From contig CAZQCI010000040.1 in the NCBI GenBank assembly GCA_964592255.1, positions 1 through 16,821 on the forward strand: a stretch of 16,821 bases of DNA. Reading direction: 5' to 3'. Shown here piece after piece: positions 8,086 to 14,758 of this stretch. The notes beneath the pieces were generated by a model. It was not told where the DNA came from and did no database searches. It worked only from the letters and a program-made list of their open reading frames with translations. The position numbers and the translations under genes are program-made. Position 1 is the stretch's first letter. Each line of letters opens with the position of its first letter. This DNA is from CAZQCI01 sp964592255 (GTDB taxonomy: Bacteria > UBA10199 > SBBF01).

Positions 8086-8089
8086 CCCT
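8075..8089. promoter_or_regulatory. 15-bp perfect palindrome covering the dnaK -35 box (candidate operator)
   Basis: The sequence AGGGTTGTCAACCCT has 7-bp arms and one central base, with the proposed dnaK -35 hexamer (8080-8085) at its centre. A dimeric repressor bound here would block RNA polymerase, so it is a plausible operator. No regulator gene is visible nearby and it is not the CIRCE consensus. The palindrome itself is certain; the operator role is inferred. Confidence 0.45.
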
Positions 8090-8110
8090 TTAGAGAAAAT
8101 TATTTAGAGA
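8089..8110. repeat. 8-bp direct repeat upstream of the dnaK -35 box
   Basis: TTTAGAGA occurs at 8089-8096 and again at 8103-8110, 14 bp apart start to start, immediately upstream of the dnaK promoter as read on the minus strand. The spacing is a little over one helical turn. It could be a tandem activator site or part of an AT-rich UP element, or chance in AT-rich DNA. Confidence 0.35.
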
Positions 8111-8128
8111 ATATGTTGGGCCATGAGC

Positions 8129-8207
8129 GAGTCACCCCGTAGGTTTTAATACGGGGTCCGAGTTAAGGAAAAAATGGATACCGGCTAAATACATGCCGGT
8201 ATGACTC
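8129..8207. repeat. 79-bp two-hairpin palindromic repeat between dnaK and dnaJ
   Basis: The ends are inverted copies: GAGTCA (8129-8134) and TGACTC (8202-8207). Inside, ACCCCGTA (8134-8141) pairs with TACGGGGT (8150-8157), and ATACCGGC (8178-8185) pairs with GCCGGTAT (8195-8202). The layout and edge sequences (GTCACCCCG...CGGGGTCC...GGATACCGGC...GCCGGTATGAC) match the repeat at 9417-9503, so they belong to one family of non-coding intergenic repeats. It separates the divergent dnaK and dnaJ control regions. Possible roles, inferred only, are RNA stabilisation, bidirectional termination or a nucleoid-protein site. Confidence 0.72.
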
Positions 8208-8250
8208 AAATGAAATTTTAAACTGAGGCACTATCAAATACTTTCAGGAG

Positions 8251-8278
8251 TTGACAAATTTCTACAGCTGGTTACTTT
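8251..8278 (+). promoter_or_regulatory. Possible dnaJ promoter, close to the start codon
   Basis: TTGACA at 8251-8256 is a perfect -35 box. A 16-bp spacer leads to TACTTT (8273-8278), a weak -10 (3 of 6). Transcription would begin near 8285, giving a very short leader before the dnaJ ATG at 8290. AGGAG directly before it (8246-8250) touches the TTG with no spacer, so reading that TTG as a start codon is less attractive. The weak -10 keeps confidence low. Confidence 0.3.
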
Positions 8279-8289
8279 TGCTCTCTCTT

Positions 8290-9399
8290 ATGACTAAGCG
8301 TGATTATTATGAAATTTTAATGGTGGCCCGTAACGTTGATGACGGGGAATTGAAAAAAGCCTATCGGCAATTAGCCCTTAAATACCATCCCGACAAAAAT
8401 CCTGGAGATAAAGCAGCGGAGGATAAGTTTAAAGAAGCCTCGGAAGCCTATGAGGTTTTATCGAATCCGGAAAAGAGGGCCCTTTATGATCAGTTTGGGC
8501 ACAGTGGTCTTCAAGGGGGTGGTTTTGGCGGTGGTTTTTCTGGCATGGAGGATATTTTTGAAAATTTCGGTGATATTTTTGGAGATCTTTTCGGGATGGG
8601 TGGACGCGGTTCTTCCCGTAGGGCTCAACGCGGACGTGATTTGCGTTATGATTTAGAAGTGGATTTTATGGAGGCCTGTTTTGGAAGTGAAAAGGAAATC
8701 CAAGTGACGCGTAACGGTGCCTGTGACACGTGTCAAGGGGCAGGCAGTGCCGATGGGGCCGTTAAAACGTGTCCTAAATGTCATGGGGCGGGTCAGGTTA
8801 GTCATACGCAAGGTTTTTTTACCATCCGTTCCACATGTGCGTACTGCCAAGGACGTGGCTCTACTATTAGTAACCCTTGTACCGACTGCCGCGGGACCGG
8901 GACTATTAAACAGAGTAAAAAGTTAAGCGTAAAAATTCCTCCGGGTGTCGATTCAGGTGTTCGTCTTATGCTGCAGGGTGAAGGTGAAGCAGGGGAGCGT
9001 GGTGGTAATGCCGGAGACCTTTACGTTTTTATCAATGTTAAAAAGCACGACGTGTTTATTCGTGAAGGGGACAATATTATTTGTGATCTTCGTATTAGCA
9101 TGCCTCAGGCGGCTCTTGGGACCCAAGTCACCCTTCCTGGTTTGAAAGGGGAAGAAGAAATTGAAATCCCCAGGGGTATTCAATCGGGTGAAACCATTGT
9201 CCTGCGGGGTAAAGGGGTTCCTAACCTTCGTTCTAGACGTCCCGGTGATTTTATTGTGCGTGTCATTGTGGAAACCCCCACATCACTGAATGCCGAACAA
9301 GAAGAATTGTTGAAAAAATTTATCCAACTACGGGGTGAAAGTGTGACCGGCATTATCGATTCCAAAAAGAAGAAAAAGAAAAAAGGTTTTTTTGGGTAA
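8290..9399 (+). CDS. dnaJ: Chaperone protein DnaJ (Hsp40, type I)
   Basis: Co-chaperone that stimulates DnaK ATPase activity and delivers unfolded substrates. The J domain (1-70) has HPD at 33-35. A Gly/Phe-rich region (about 75-110) follows. Four CxxCxGxG zinc motifs start at residues 145, 161, 183 and 197, binding two zinc ions, and then come the C-terminal substrate domains. The frame is open from a TTG at 8251, but I chose ATG 8290 (369 residues): it gives the canonical MTKRDYYEIL start, whereas the longer form adds 13 hydrophobic residues not seen in the family. No Shine-Dalgarno precedes 8290. The protein ends in a run of seven lysines then GFFG, which is unusual and sits on a slippage-prone A-rich tract. 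Divergent from dnaK rather than in an operon with it. Confidence 0.95.
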   Translation: MTKRDYYEILMVARNVDDGELKKAYRQLALKYHPDKNPGDKAAEDKFKEASEAYEVLSNPEKRALYDQFGHSGLQGGGFGGGFSGMEDIFENFGDIFGDLFGMGGRGSSRRAQRGRDLRYDLEVDFMEACFGSEKEIQVTRNGACDTCQGAGSADGAVKTCPKCHGAGQVSHTQGFFTIRSTCAYCQGRGSTISNPCTDCRGTGTIKQSKKLSVKIPPGVDSGVRLMLQGEGEAGERGGNAGDLYVFINVKKHDVFIREGDNIICDLRISMPQAALGTQVTLPGLKGEEEIEIPRGIQSGETIVLRGKGVPNLRSRRPGDFIVRVIVETPTSLNAEQEELLKKFIQLRGESVTGIIDSKKKKKKKGFFG

Positions 9400-9416
9400 G
9401 AAATAAGGATACAGTT

Positions 9417-9503
9417 TTGTCATCCCCGCGAAGACGGGGATCCATGGTTCGACAGGCTCACCATGTCCTGTTAACTGGATTCCCGCCTTCGCGGGAATGA
9501 CAA
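9417..9503. repeat. 87-bp three-hairpin palindromic repeat between dnaJ and moxR
   Basis: The terminal inverted repeat is TTGTCAT (9417-9423) with ATGACAA (9497-9503). Outer hairpin one: ATCCCCG (9422-9428) with CGGGGAT (9435-9441). Outer hairpin two: ATTCCCGC (9479-9486) with GCGGGAAT (9491-9498), closed by a CTTC tetraloop. A third pairing, CATGGT (9443-9448) with ACCATG (9460-9465), brackets TTCGACAGGCTC. This is the widespread GTCATCCCCGCGAAG...CGCGGGAATGAC intergenic repeat type, whose chance translations are often mis-annotated as small proteins. No T-tract follows the stems, so terminator function is uncertain. Confidence 0.82.
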
Positions 9504-9508
9504 TTTTC

Positions 9509-9514
9509 AAGGAG
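9509..9514 (+). promoter_or_regulatory. Ribosome binding site of moxR
   Basis: AAGGAG lies 4 bases before the ATG at 9519 and just outside the palindromic repeat. It is the strongest Shine-Dalgarno in this operon and fixes the moxR start. No promoter could be assigned in the 119-bp gap, most of which is repeat. Confidence 0.7.
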
Positions 9515-9518
9515 CGTT

Positions 9519-10499
9519 ATGGACATTCAAGAAATTAACAAAGAAGTGGCGCGTTGGCAGCCGGTTGTGCGTGATGTTTTAGCTGAAGCGGGCAAAGTGA
9601 TTGTGGGACAAAAATATTTGATGGAACGCCTATTGATGGGTATTTTAGTCGATGGTCATATTCTGGTTGAAGGGGTGCCGGGCTTGGCTAAAACTACGGC
9701 AGTTAAAACATTGGCGCGGGTTATCGATTCCAGTTTTCAGCGTATCCAGTTTACTCCCGATTTATTACCGGCGGATATTTTAGGAACCCAAATTTATAAT
9801 CCCAAAACTCAGGAATTCACGGTTAAAAAAGGACCGCTCTTTCACAATATCATTCTCGCTGACGAAATCAACCGGGCACCAGCTAAAGTTCAAAGTGCTT
9901 TACTTGAAGCGATGCAGGAAAAACAGATCACCATCGGAGAAGAAACTTACACACTGCAAGATCCGTTCATTGTTTTGGCGACTCAAAACCCGATTGAACA
10001 AGAAGGAACGTACCCGTTGCCGGAAGCGCAGGTGGATCGTTTTTTACTGAAGTTACGGGTTGATTATCCCACACGTCAGGAAGAAATGACGATTATGGAG
10101 CGCATGACTCAACAAAAACCGGTGTCTTTAGCTCCTTGTTTAAACCCTAAAAATATTCAAGAGCTGCGTTTGCTTATCCGCAACCTTCATGTGGATCCTA
10201 AAATTAACGACTACATTATTAATTTAATCTTCGCTACGCGTAACCCCAAAGAGTTGGGCATCGGTGTGGAACGATACATTCAATTCGGTGCTTCCCCGCG
10301 TGCTACTATTGCACTTAACTTGGCAGCTAAAGCTTATGCTTTTTTTCAGGGACGTGGTTTTGTGGTTCCTCAAGATGTTAAAACCATGGCCTTTGATGTG
10401 CTTCGTCATCGTATCCTGCTTCATTTTGAAGCTGAAGCGGAAGGCTTGACCACTGATGATGTCCTCAAGAAAATTTTAGATCAAGTGGAAGTGCCTTAA
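9519..10499 (+). CDS. moxR: MoxR-family AAA+ ATPase
   Basis: A 326-residue cytoplasmic AAA+ ATPase of the MoxR class, thought to act as a chaperone that matures or remodels partner proteins, typically with VWA-domain partners encoded beside it. The Walker A motif GVPGLAKT is at 52-59. Walker B is IILADEINR with Asp115-Glu116, followed by the family signature AKVQSALLEAMQEKQITIG. Sensor 1 is in VLATQNPIEQEGTYPLPEAQ, then VDRFLL, and the sensor 2 segment is GASPRATIAL near the C-terminal lid. The length fits the family and no catalytic residue is missing. It is the first gene of a seven-gene plus-strand run, with 8 bp to the next gene. The substrate is not predictable from sequence. Confidence 0.95.
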   Translation: MDIQEINKEVARWQPVVRDVLAEAGKVIVGQKYLMERLLMGILVDGHILVEGVPGLAKTTAVKTLARVIDSSFQRIQFTPDLLPADILGTQIYNPKTQEFTVKKGPLFHNIILADEINRAPAKVQSALLEAMQEKQITIGEETYTLQDPFIVLATQNPIEQEGTYPLPEAQVDRFLLKLRVDYPTRQEEMTIMERMTQQKPVSLAPCLNPKNIQELRLLIRNLHVDPKINDYIINLIFATRNPKELGIGVERYIQFGASPRATIALNLAAKAYAFFQGRGFVVPQDVKTMAFDVLRHRILLHFEAEAEGLTTDDVLKKILDQVEVP

Positions 10500-10507
10500 A
10501 AAATTCC

Positions 10508-11383
10508 ATGCTTTCTCCTGAACTTCTTAAAAAGATTGAGCGGATTTATATTACCAGCAAGATGATGGTGAATGATATTTTCGCCGGTGAATACGAATCA
10601 GCTTTTCGTGGCCATGGGATGGAGTTTGAAGAAGTGCGTGAATATAGCCCCGGGGATGACATTCGTGCCATCGACTGGAATGTCACTGCCCGAATGGACC
10701 GGCCTTTTGTCAAAGTCTTTCGCGAAGAGCGGGAACAGACCGTGATGTTAGTGGTAGATGGTTCGGGTAGCCAGGATTTTGGATCGCAGAAAAATCCTAA
10801 AAGAGAAGTGGTGGCGGAAATAGCGGCCATTTTAGCTTATGCGGCCATTAAAAGTAGCGATAAAGTAGGACTGCTTATTTTTACAGATCGAGTAGAGCGC
10901 TACATTCCTCCTAAAAAAGGACGAGGCCATGTTTGGCGTGTTATTTCTGAAATTCTTTCCTTCAAGCCTAAGGGAGTTAAAACCAATATTGCTGAAGCCC
11001 TGACATATTTGAACAAAGTGATGCATCGTAAGTCGGTGTGTTTTTTACTTTCCGATTTTTTTGCCGATAATTTTGAAACGGCCTTGCGAGTGGCTCGTTT
11101 TAAGCATGATATGGTGGCTCTTCATATCAGTGACCCTTTGGAATCTTCTTTTCCTGCCGGAGGGTTATTAACTTTTCGTGATTTGGAAAGTGGTCGCCTG
11201 GTGACGCGCGATATGAGCTCGGTAGAAGCCCGTAACTTTTATCAAATTGCCCGTAATAAAGAGCGGCAAAAACTTTTAGCACGTTTTCGCTCTATGAATA
11301 TTGACTCTCTCTTCCTGGATACCCAGCGCGATCCCATTCATGCTTTGTTGGAATTTTTTAAGATGAGAGAAAGGCGGCAATAG
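10508..11383 (+). CDS. DUF58 domain protein with VWA-like MIDAS motif
   Basis: A 291-residue protein with the DUF58 hallmark: FRGHGMEFEEVREYSPGDDIRAIDWNVTAR across residues 33-62. It is followed by a VWA-like fold starting LVVDGSGS, where Asp84, Ser86 and Ser88 form the DxSxS metal-binding part of a MIDAS. LLIFTDRVERYIPP and FLLSDFF are further VWA-type strands. There are no signal or membrane segments, so it is probably cytoplasmic and close to MoxR. DUF58 proteins are nearly always encoded just after moxR; a direct partnership is inferred. No good Shine-Dalgarno precedes the ATG, so coupling to moxR translation (8-bp gap) is likely. Its stop codon abuts the next start with no spacer. Confidence 0.92.
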   Translation: MLSPELLKKIERIYITSKMMVNDIFAGEYESAFRGHGMEFEEVREYSPGDDIRAIDWNVTARMDRPFVKVFREEREQTVMLVVDGSGSQDFGSQKNPKREVVAEIAAILAYAAIKSSDKVGLLIFTDRVERYIPPKKGRGHVWRVISEILSFKPKGVKTNIAEALTYLNKVMHRKSVCFLLSDFFADNFETALRVARFKHDMVALHISDPLESSFPAGGLLTFRDLESGRLVTRDMSSVEARNFYQIARNKERQKLLARFRSMNIDSLFLDTQRDPIHALLEFFKMRERRQ

Positions 11384-11935
11384 ATGGCGGATTCCACTCT
11401 ACCCTCTCTTGATCAAATGAAAGATATCCTGGATATCGAAGGGATTGTTTTTTCTTCCACCAAAAAATATTTTTTAATCACTTTATTTGTTATACTGTTT
11501 TTGGGGCTTCTCTTTTTTTTAGTTAAGTTTTTTCTTAAATGGCTTCGGCGGCATCGAGAGGTACGGCTTTTACCGCATGAAAAAGCATTGTTGGAAATTA
11601 ATAATCTTGAAAGACAAGGTTTGATCGAAAAAAAAGAATTTAAGAAGTTTTGTTTTCTCTGTTCGGATATTTTACGGGGCTATATTTCGGATCGTTTTGC
11701 TTATCCTGCTTTAGAAAAAACCACGGCAGAAATTACTTTAGATCTTGCAACACTTTCTTTTCTAGAGGCGAATACATCAGCGGAGCTTCTCGACTTTTTG
11801 AAAAAAACCGATCAAGTTAAATTTGCGGGCTTTATTCCTACTCACGAAGAGATGCAGTCTGTTTTATCCTTCTTAAAGACTTTTGTTGAGCAAACGTTGC
11901 CAAACTCTCATCCAGTAACGGGAGGTGGGGCATGA
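11384..11935 (+). CDS. Small single-pass membrane protein of the bat operon (DUF4381-like)
   Basis: A 183-residue protein with a short N-terminal segment, one strong transmembrane helix (about 29-51), a basic stop-transfer patch KWLRRHREVR, and a cytoplasmic C-terminal domain. That domain has HEKALLEINNLE, then a helix with CSDILRGYISDRFAYPALEKTTAEI, then FLKKTDQVKFAGFIPTHEEM. This is the pattern I associate with DUF4381-like proteins found between DUF58 and the first VWA gene in moxR-bat operons, in particular the E-K-T-T-x-E-I and D-x-V-K-F-A motifs. It starts directly after the DUF58 stop and overlaps batA by ATGA. The function is unknown; membrane tethering of the MoxR/DUF58 proteins to the VWA proteins is a guess. 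Confidence 0.8.
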   Translation: MADSTLPSLDQMKDILDIEGIVFSSTKKYFLITLFVILFLGLLFFLVKFFLKWLRRHREVRLLPHEKALLEINNLERQGLIEKKEFKKFCFLCSDILRGYISDRFAYPALEKTTAEITLDLATLSFLEANTSAELLDFLKKTDQVKFAGFIPTHEEMQSVLSFLKTFVEQTLPNSHPVTGGGA

Positions 11936-12936
11936 AGCATGTTTTTAGTTTTGCTCATCCTTTTTTCTTTTCTCTTTTTTTATTGTTGCCGTTTGTGTTG
12001 GCTCGCTATCTGCGTGGAAAAAATAATGCTCCTTTAAGTTTTTCATCCATTAAATCTCTTGAATCTTTGGTCCCATCGTGGCGGGAGCGCCTTAAGCATC
12101 TTCCGGCTTTTTTACGTTTGATGGCGCTTGTTTTTTTTATCTTGGCTTTGGCACGTCCGCAATGGGGGAACAAAACCACTGAGGTTTTGAGTGAAGGAAT
12201 TGATATTCTGTTATCTGTTGATACCTCCGGCAGTATGAAAGCGTTGGATTTTCATTTGAACGGCGCCGAAGTTAACCGATTAGAAGTGATTAAAAAAGTG
12301 GTAGATGATTTTGTTGCCAAAAGACCCTACGACCGCATCGGTATGGTGGTTTTTGGCGAGACGGCCTTTACACAGTGTCCTCTTACTTTGGATAAAGATA
12401 CTTTACGAACATTTTTAAACTGGGTGCATATCGGCATGGCTGGGGATGGTACTGCTGTAGGAAATGGTTTAGCCATGAGTGTTAAGCGTTTGAAGGATCA
12501 AAAGACCAAGTCGAAGATTATTATTTTACTGACTGATGGGCGTAACAATGCCGGAGAGATTTCCCCGATGATGGCTGCCCAGATTGCGAAGGATTTTCAT
12601 ATTAAAGTTTATACCATCGGTGTGGGAACCCGTGGGCCGGTTCCTTATCCCCAAGAGACGCCTTTTGGTGTCCGTCGGGCTTATGCCGAACTGGACCTTG
12701 ATGAAGATACCCTCAAACAAATTGCGGAAGCCACAGGTGGCCAATATTTTCGAGCGACCGAGACGGAGGAGTTGGAAAAAATTTATTCTACCATCGATCA
12801 GTTAGAAAAAACCGAGATTAAAGTGAAAGAATATCATGAGGAAGACGAATTGTACGCCTGGTTTTTAGTGGTCGGCTTTTTCTTTTTGTTGATGGAAATT
12901 ATTTTGTCGCAAACGGTGTTTGTAAGATTGCCTTGA
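11932..12936 (+). CDS. batA: BatA-like membrane-anchored VWA domain protein
   Basis: A 334-residue protein. The N-terminus FAHPFFFSLFLLLPFVLARY is the aerotolerance-regulator (BatA N-terminal) hydrophobic segment; a second TM helix follows at about 59-75, and a C-terminal TM at about 309-330. The VWA domain between them faces the periplasm or cytoplasm depending on topology. Its MIDAS is complete: DTSGS at 97-101, a Thr in GDGTAVGNGLA, and Asp in LLTDGRNNAG. It overlaps the preceding gene by 4 bp, with GGAGG at 11921-11925 six bases before ATG. In Bacteroides, bat genes were named for aerotolerance, but a direct biochemical role is not established. The symbol reflects operon position and domain layout. 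Confidence 0.88.
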   Translation: MKHVFSFAHPFFFSLFLLLPFVLARYLRGKNNAPLSFSSIKSLESLVPSWRERLKHLPAFLRLMALVFFILALARPQWGNKTTEVLSEGIDILLSVDTSGSMKALDFHLNGAEVNRLEVIKKVVDDFVAKRPYDRIGMVVFGETAFTQCPLTLDKDTLRTFLNWVHIGMAGDGTAVGNGLAMSVKRLKDQKTKSKIIILLTDGRNNAGEISPMMAAQIAKDFHIKVYTIGVGTRGPVPYPQETPFGVRRAYAELDLDEDTLKQIAEATGGQYFRATETEELEKIYSTIDQLEKTEIKVKEYHEEDELYAWFLVVGFFFLLMEIILSQTVFVRLP

Positions 12937-12949
12937 AGGAAATGGTTTA

Positions 12950-14728
12950 ATGAAATTTGCCTCTCTTCAATATTTGTGGGTTTTATGGATACTCCCTTTG
13001 GGTGTTGTATTCATAATTTGGGCTGAACGTAGCAAAGGACACAAAACCCGTTTGCTGGTGGGGGAATCTCTGTGGAACCGTATGTTTCCCGGTTTTAGCC
13101 GTTGGCGTCGCTGGATGAAATGGGGGCTTATTGGGTTATCCTTACTTTTTCTTTGCATCACTCTCATGCGTCCCCAATGGGGTTATGAATTGCGTGAAGT
13201 TAAACGGACAGGTGTGGATATTTTTGTGCTGGTGGATACGTCCAATTCTATGTTGGCGGAAGATATAAAACCCAATCGTATGGAGCGTGCTAAGCGTGAG
13301 TTGGTTGATTTTTTGAAGTACCTGCACGGAGACCGCATTGGTTTGGTCGTTTTTGCTGGCAGTTCATATGTGGCTTGTCCGTTAACAACCGACTATGATG
13401 CGTTTTCCATTTTTGTCGACCAATTGGATACAAATCTCATTTCCAACCAAGGTACCGATTTAGGAGGAGCTCTGAAGAAGGCCCTAGGTGCTTTTTCTAA
13501 TGAGCCTAACCGCTCCCGTGCCATTGTTTTATTGACGGATGGAGAAGATAATTCCGGATCTTTCCTCCAGACGCTGGCTCAGGTGAAGGAGAGCGGTATT
13601 AAGCTTTTTGTTATGGGGATGGGGACTTCGGAAGGGGCCCCCATTCCATTATCTGAAGGTCAGGGTTTTAAAATGGATGCCTCAGGGTCCATTGTGGTTT
13701 CAAAATTAAATGAAGCGGCTCTTCAACAAGCCGCGGTTGCTGGAGGTGGAGTTTATGTTCGCTCGGTGACGGGAGATTCTGATTTGGAGCAAATTTACCT
13801 TAAAGGGATCAAGCAAGTTTTAGAGGCTGGAGAGCTGAAGAGTGAAGAGAAAAAAATTGGCCGTGAGTCTTTTCAAGTTCCTCTATTGATTGCGGTCATG
13901 CTCTTATTGTTGGAATCGTTTGTGAGTGAAGTTTCTTCCAGTCGTCGCAGAAAGTGGTTTGGTTTTTGGGTATTTTTATTTTTTATCTTTTTTCACGGGT
14001 TGCCTGTGCAGGCTTTTTCTTTATTTTCCTTGGATGCCGCCAATAAAAATTACCAGAAAGGAAAATACGATGAAGCCATGCGTCAATATGAAGAGGTTCT
14101 CAAAGAAAATCCTGAAGATCCCGATGTGAATTACAATTATGCCGACACGCTTTATCAACAAGAAAAATATGATGAAGCAACAACTCATTATTTAAAGAGC
14201 TTAAATTCTCAAAATCCAAAAATTCGAGAAAATTCCCTCTACAATTTAGGCAACAGTGCTTATCGTAAAAATGACCTACAGGGGGCGGTGGATTATTATA
14301 ATAAAACCCTTCAAATGAACCCTGCCAACAAGAAAGCGGAATTAAACCGTGATTTTGTTTTGAAAAAAATGGAGGAGCAGAAGAAAGAGCAACAGAAACA
14401 AGAGGATCAAAAGCAGGAAGAAAAAAATCAACAACAAGACCAGCAAGGTCAACAAGACCAGCAAGGTCAACAAGACCAGCAAGGTCAGCAAGGTCAGCAA
14501 GGTCAGCAAGATCAGCAAGGTCAGCAAGATCAGCAAGATCAGCAAGATCAGCAGAAACAGTCACAGGAAGGTGTGGGGCAAGAAGCCCAACCCCAGGCTC
14601 GCTCTTTATCTGAAGAAGAAGCGGAGCGCTGGTTAAAATCGATGGATGATAATCCCAAAAATGCTATAAAGGGTCGTATTCTTAAAGAAGGAGAATCCCA
14701 GAGAGCTCAGCCTGAGAAGGATTGGTAA
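12950..14728 (+). CDS. BatB-BatC fusion: VWA domain, TPR repeats and Gln-rich tail
   Basis: A 592-residue protein. TM segments are at about 8-24 and 57-75. A VWA domain (about 88-285) has a MIDAS of DTSNS at 96-100, Thr in NQGTDLGG and Asp in LLTDGEDN. One or two TM helices follow (about 308-350), the second ending FHGLPVQAF like a signal peptide, as if a separate secreted BatC had been joined on. Residues about 360-470 form TPR units (YQKGKYDEAMRQYEEVLKEN, then YQQEKYDEATTHYLKSLN, then YRKNDLQGAVDYYNKTLQMN). Residues 470-496 are Lys/Glu/Gln-rich, 497-535 are a (D/G)QQ repeat, and the end carries the BatC-like LSEEEAERWLKSM...EKDW. Shine-Dalgarno AAGGA at 12936-12940. The same VWA-TPR fusion is known in other Gram-negatives. 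Confidence 0.9.
   Translation: MKFASLQYLWVLWILPLGVVFIIWAERSKGHKTRLLVGESLWNRMFPGFSRWRRWMKWGLIGLSLLFLCITLMRPQWGYELREVKRTGVDIFVLVDTSNSMLAEDIKPNRMERAKRELVDFLKYLHGDRIGLVVFAGSSYVACPLTTDYDAFSIFVDQLDTNLISNQGTDLGGALKKALGAFSNEPNRSRAIVLLTDGEDNSGSFLQTLAQVKESGIKLFVMGMGTSEGAPIPLSEGQGFKMDASGSIVVSKLNEAALQQAAVAGGGVYVRSVTGDSDLEQIYLKGIKQVLEAGELKSEEKKIGRESFQVPLLIAVMLLLLESFVSEVSSSRRRKWFGFWVFLFFIFFHGLPVQAFSLFSLDAANKNYQKGKYDEAMRQYEEVLKENPEDPDVNYNYADTLYQQEKYDEATTHYLKSLNSQNPKIRENSLYNLGNSAYRKNDLQGAVDYYNKTLQMNPANKKAELNRDFVLKKMEEQKKEQQKQEDQKQEEKNQQQDQQGQQDQQGQQDQQGQQGQQGQQDQQGQQDQQDQQDQQKQSQEGVGQEAQPQARSLSEEEAERWLKSMDDNPKNAIKGRILKEGESQRAQPEKDW
14438..14554 (+). repeat. 9-bp tandem repeat (13 units) encoding (D/G)QQ
   Basis: Thirteen in-frame units of GAY/GGT + CAR + CAR (117 bp) encode three-residue units whose first residue runs D G D G D G G G D G D D D. 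The first four units form two exact 18-bp copies, and later units differ mainly at the Asp/Gly base and third positions, which indicates growth by unit duplication. The length is a multiple of 3, so copy-number change keeps the frame. It lies in the flexible region between the TPRs and the C-terminal motif. Confidence 0.93.
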
Positions 14729-14758
14729 TTTTCTCTCTTAAGGGGAGTTCCCATCATT

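Noticed and set aside
7985..8289. CIRCE (HrcA) operator or sigma32 promoter for dnaK or dnaJ
   Set aside because: Neither TTAGCACTC-N9-GAGTGCTAA nor a CTTGAAA/CCCCAT pair at suitable spacing could be found on either strand.
9328..9510. 60-residue minus-strand frame reading VIPAKAGIQ...WIPVFAGMT
   Set aside because: This is a chance translation of the palindromic repeat at 9417-9503 and the dnaJ 3' end. The same peptide patterns arise wherever this repeat type occurs and are not proteins.
14438..14554. Possible CRISPR-like array
   Set aside because: The unit is 9 bp with no spacers and lies in frame within a coding region.
14100..14564. Minus-strand frame with repeated LADLADLAD and LAGLVDLAGLVD
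   Set aside because: It is the reverse-complement reading of the (D/G)QQ tandem repeat in the BatB-BatC gene, not a leucine-rich protein.
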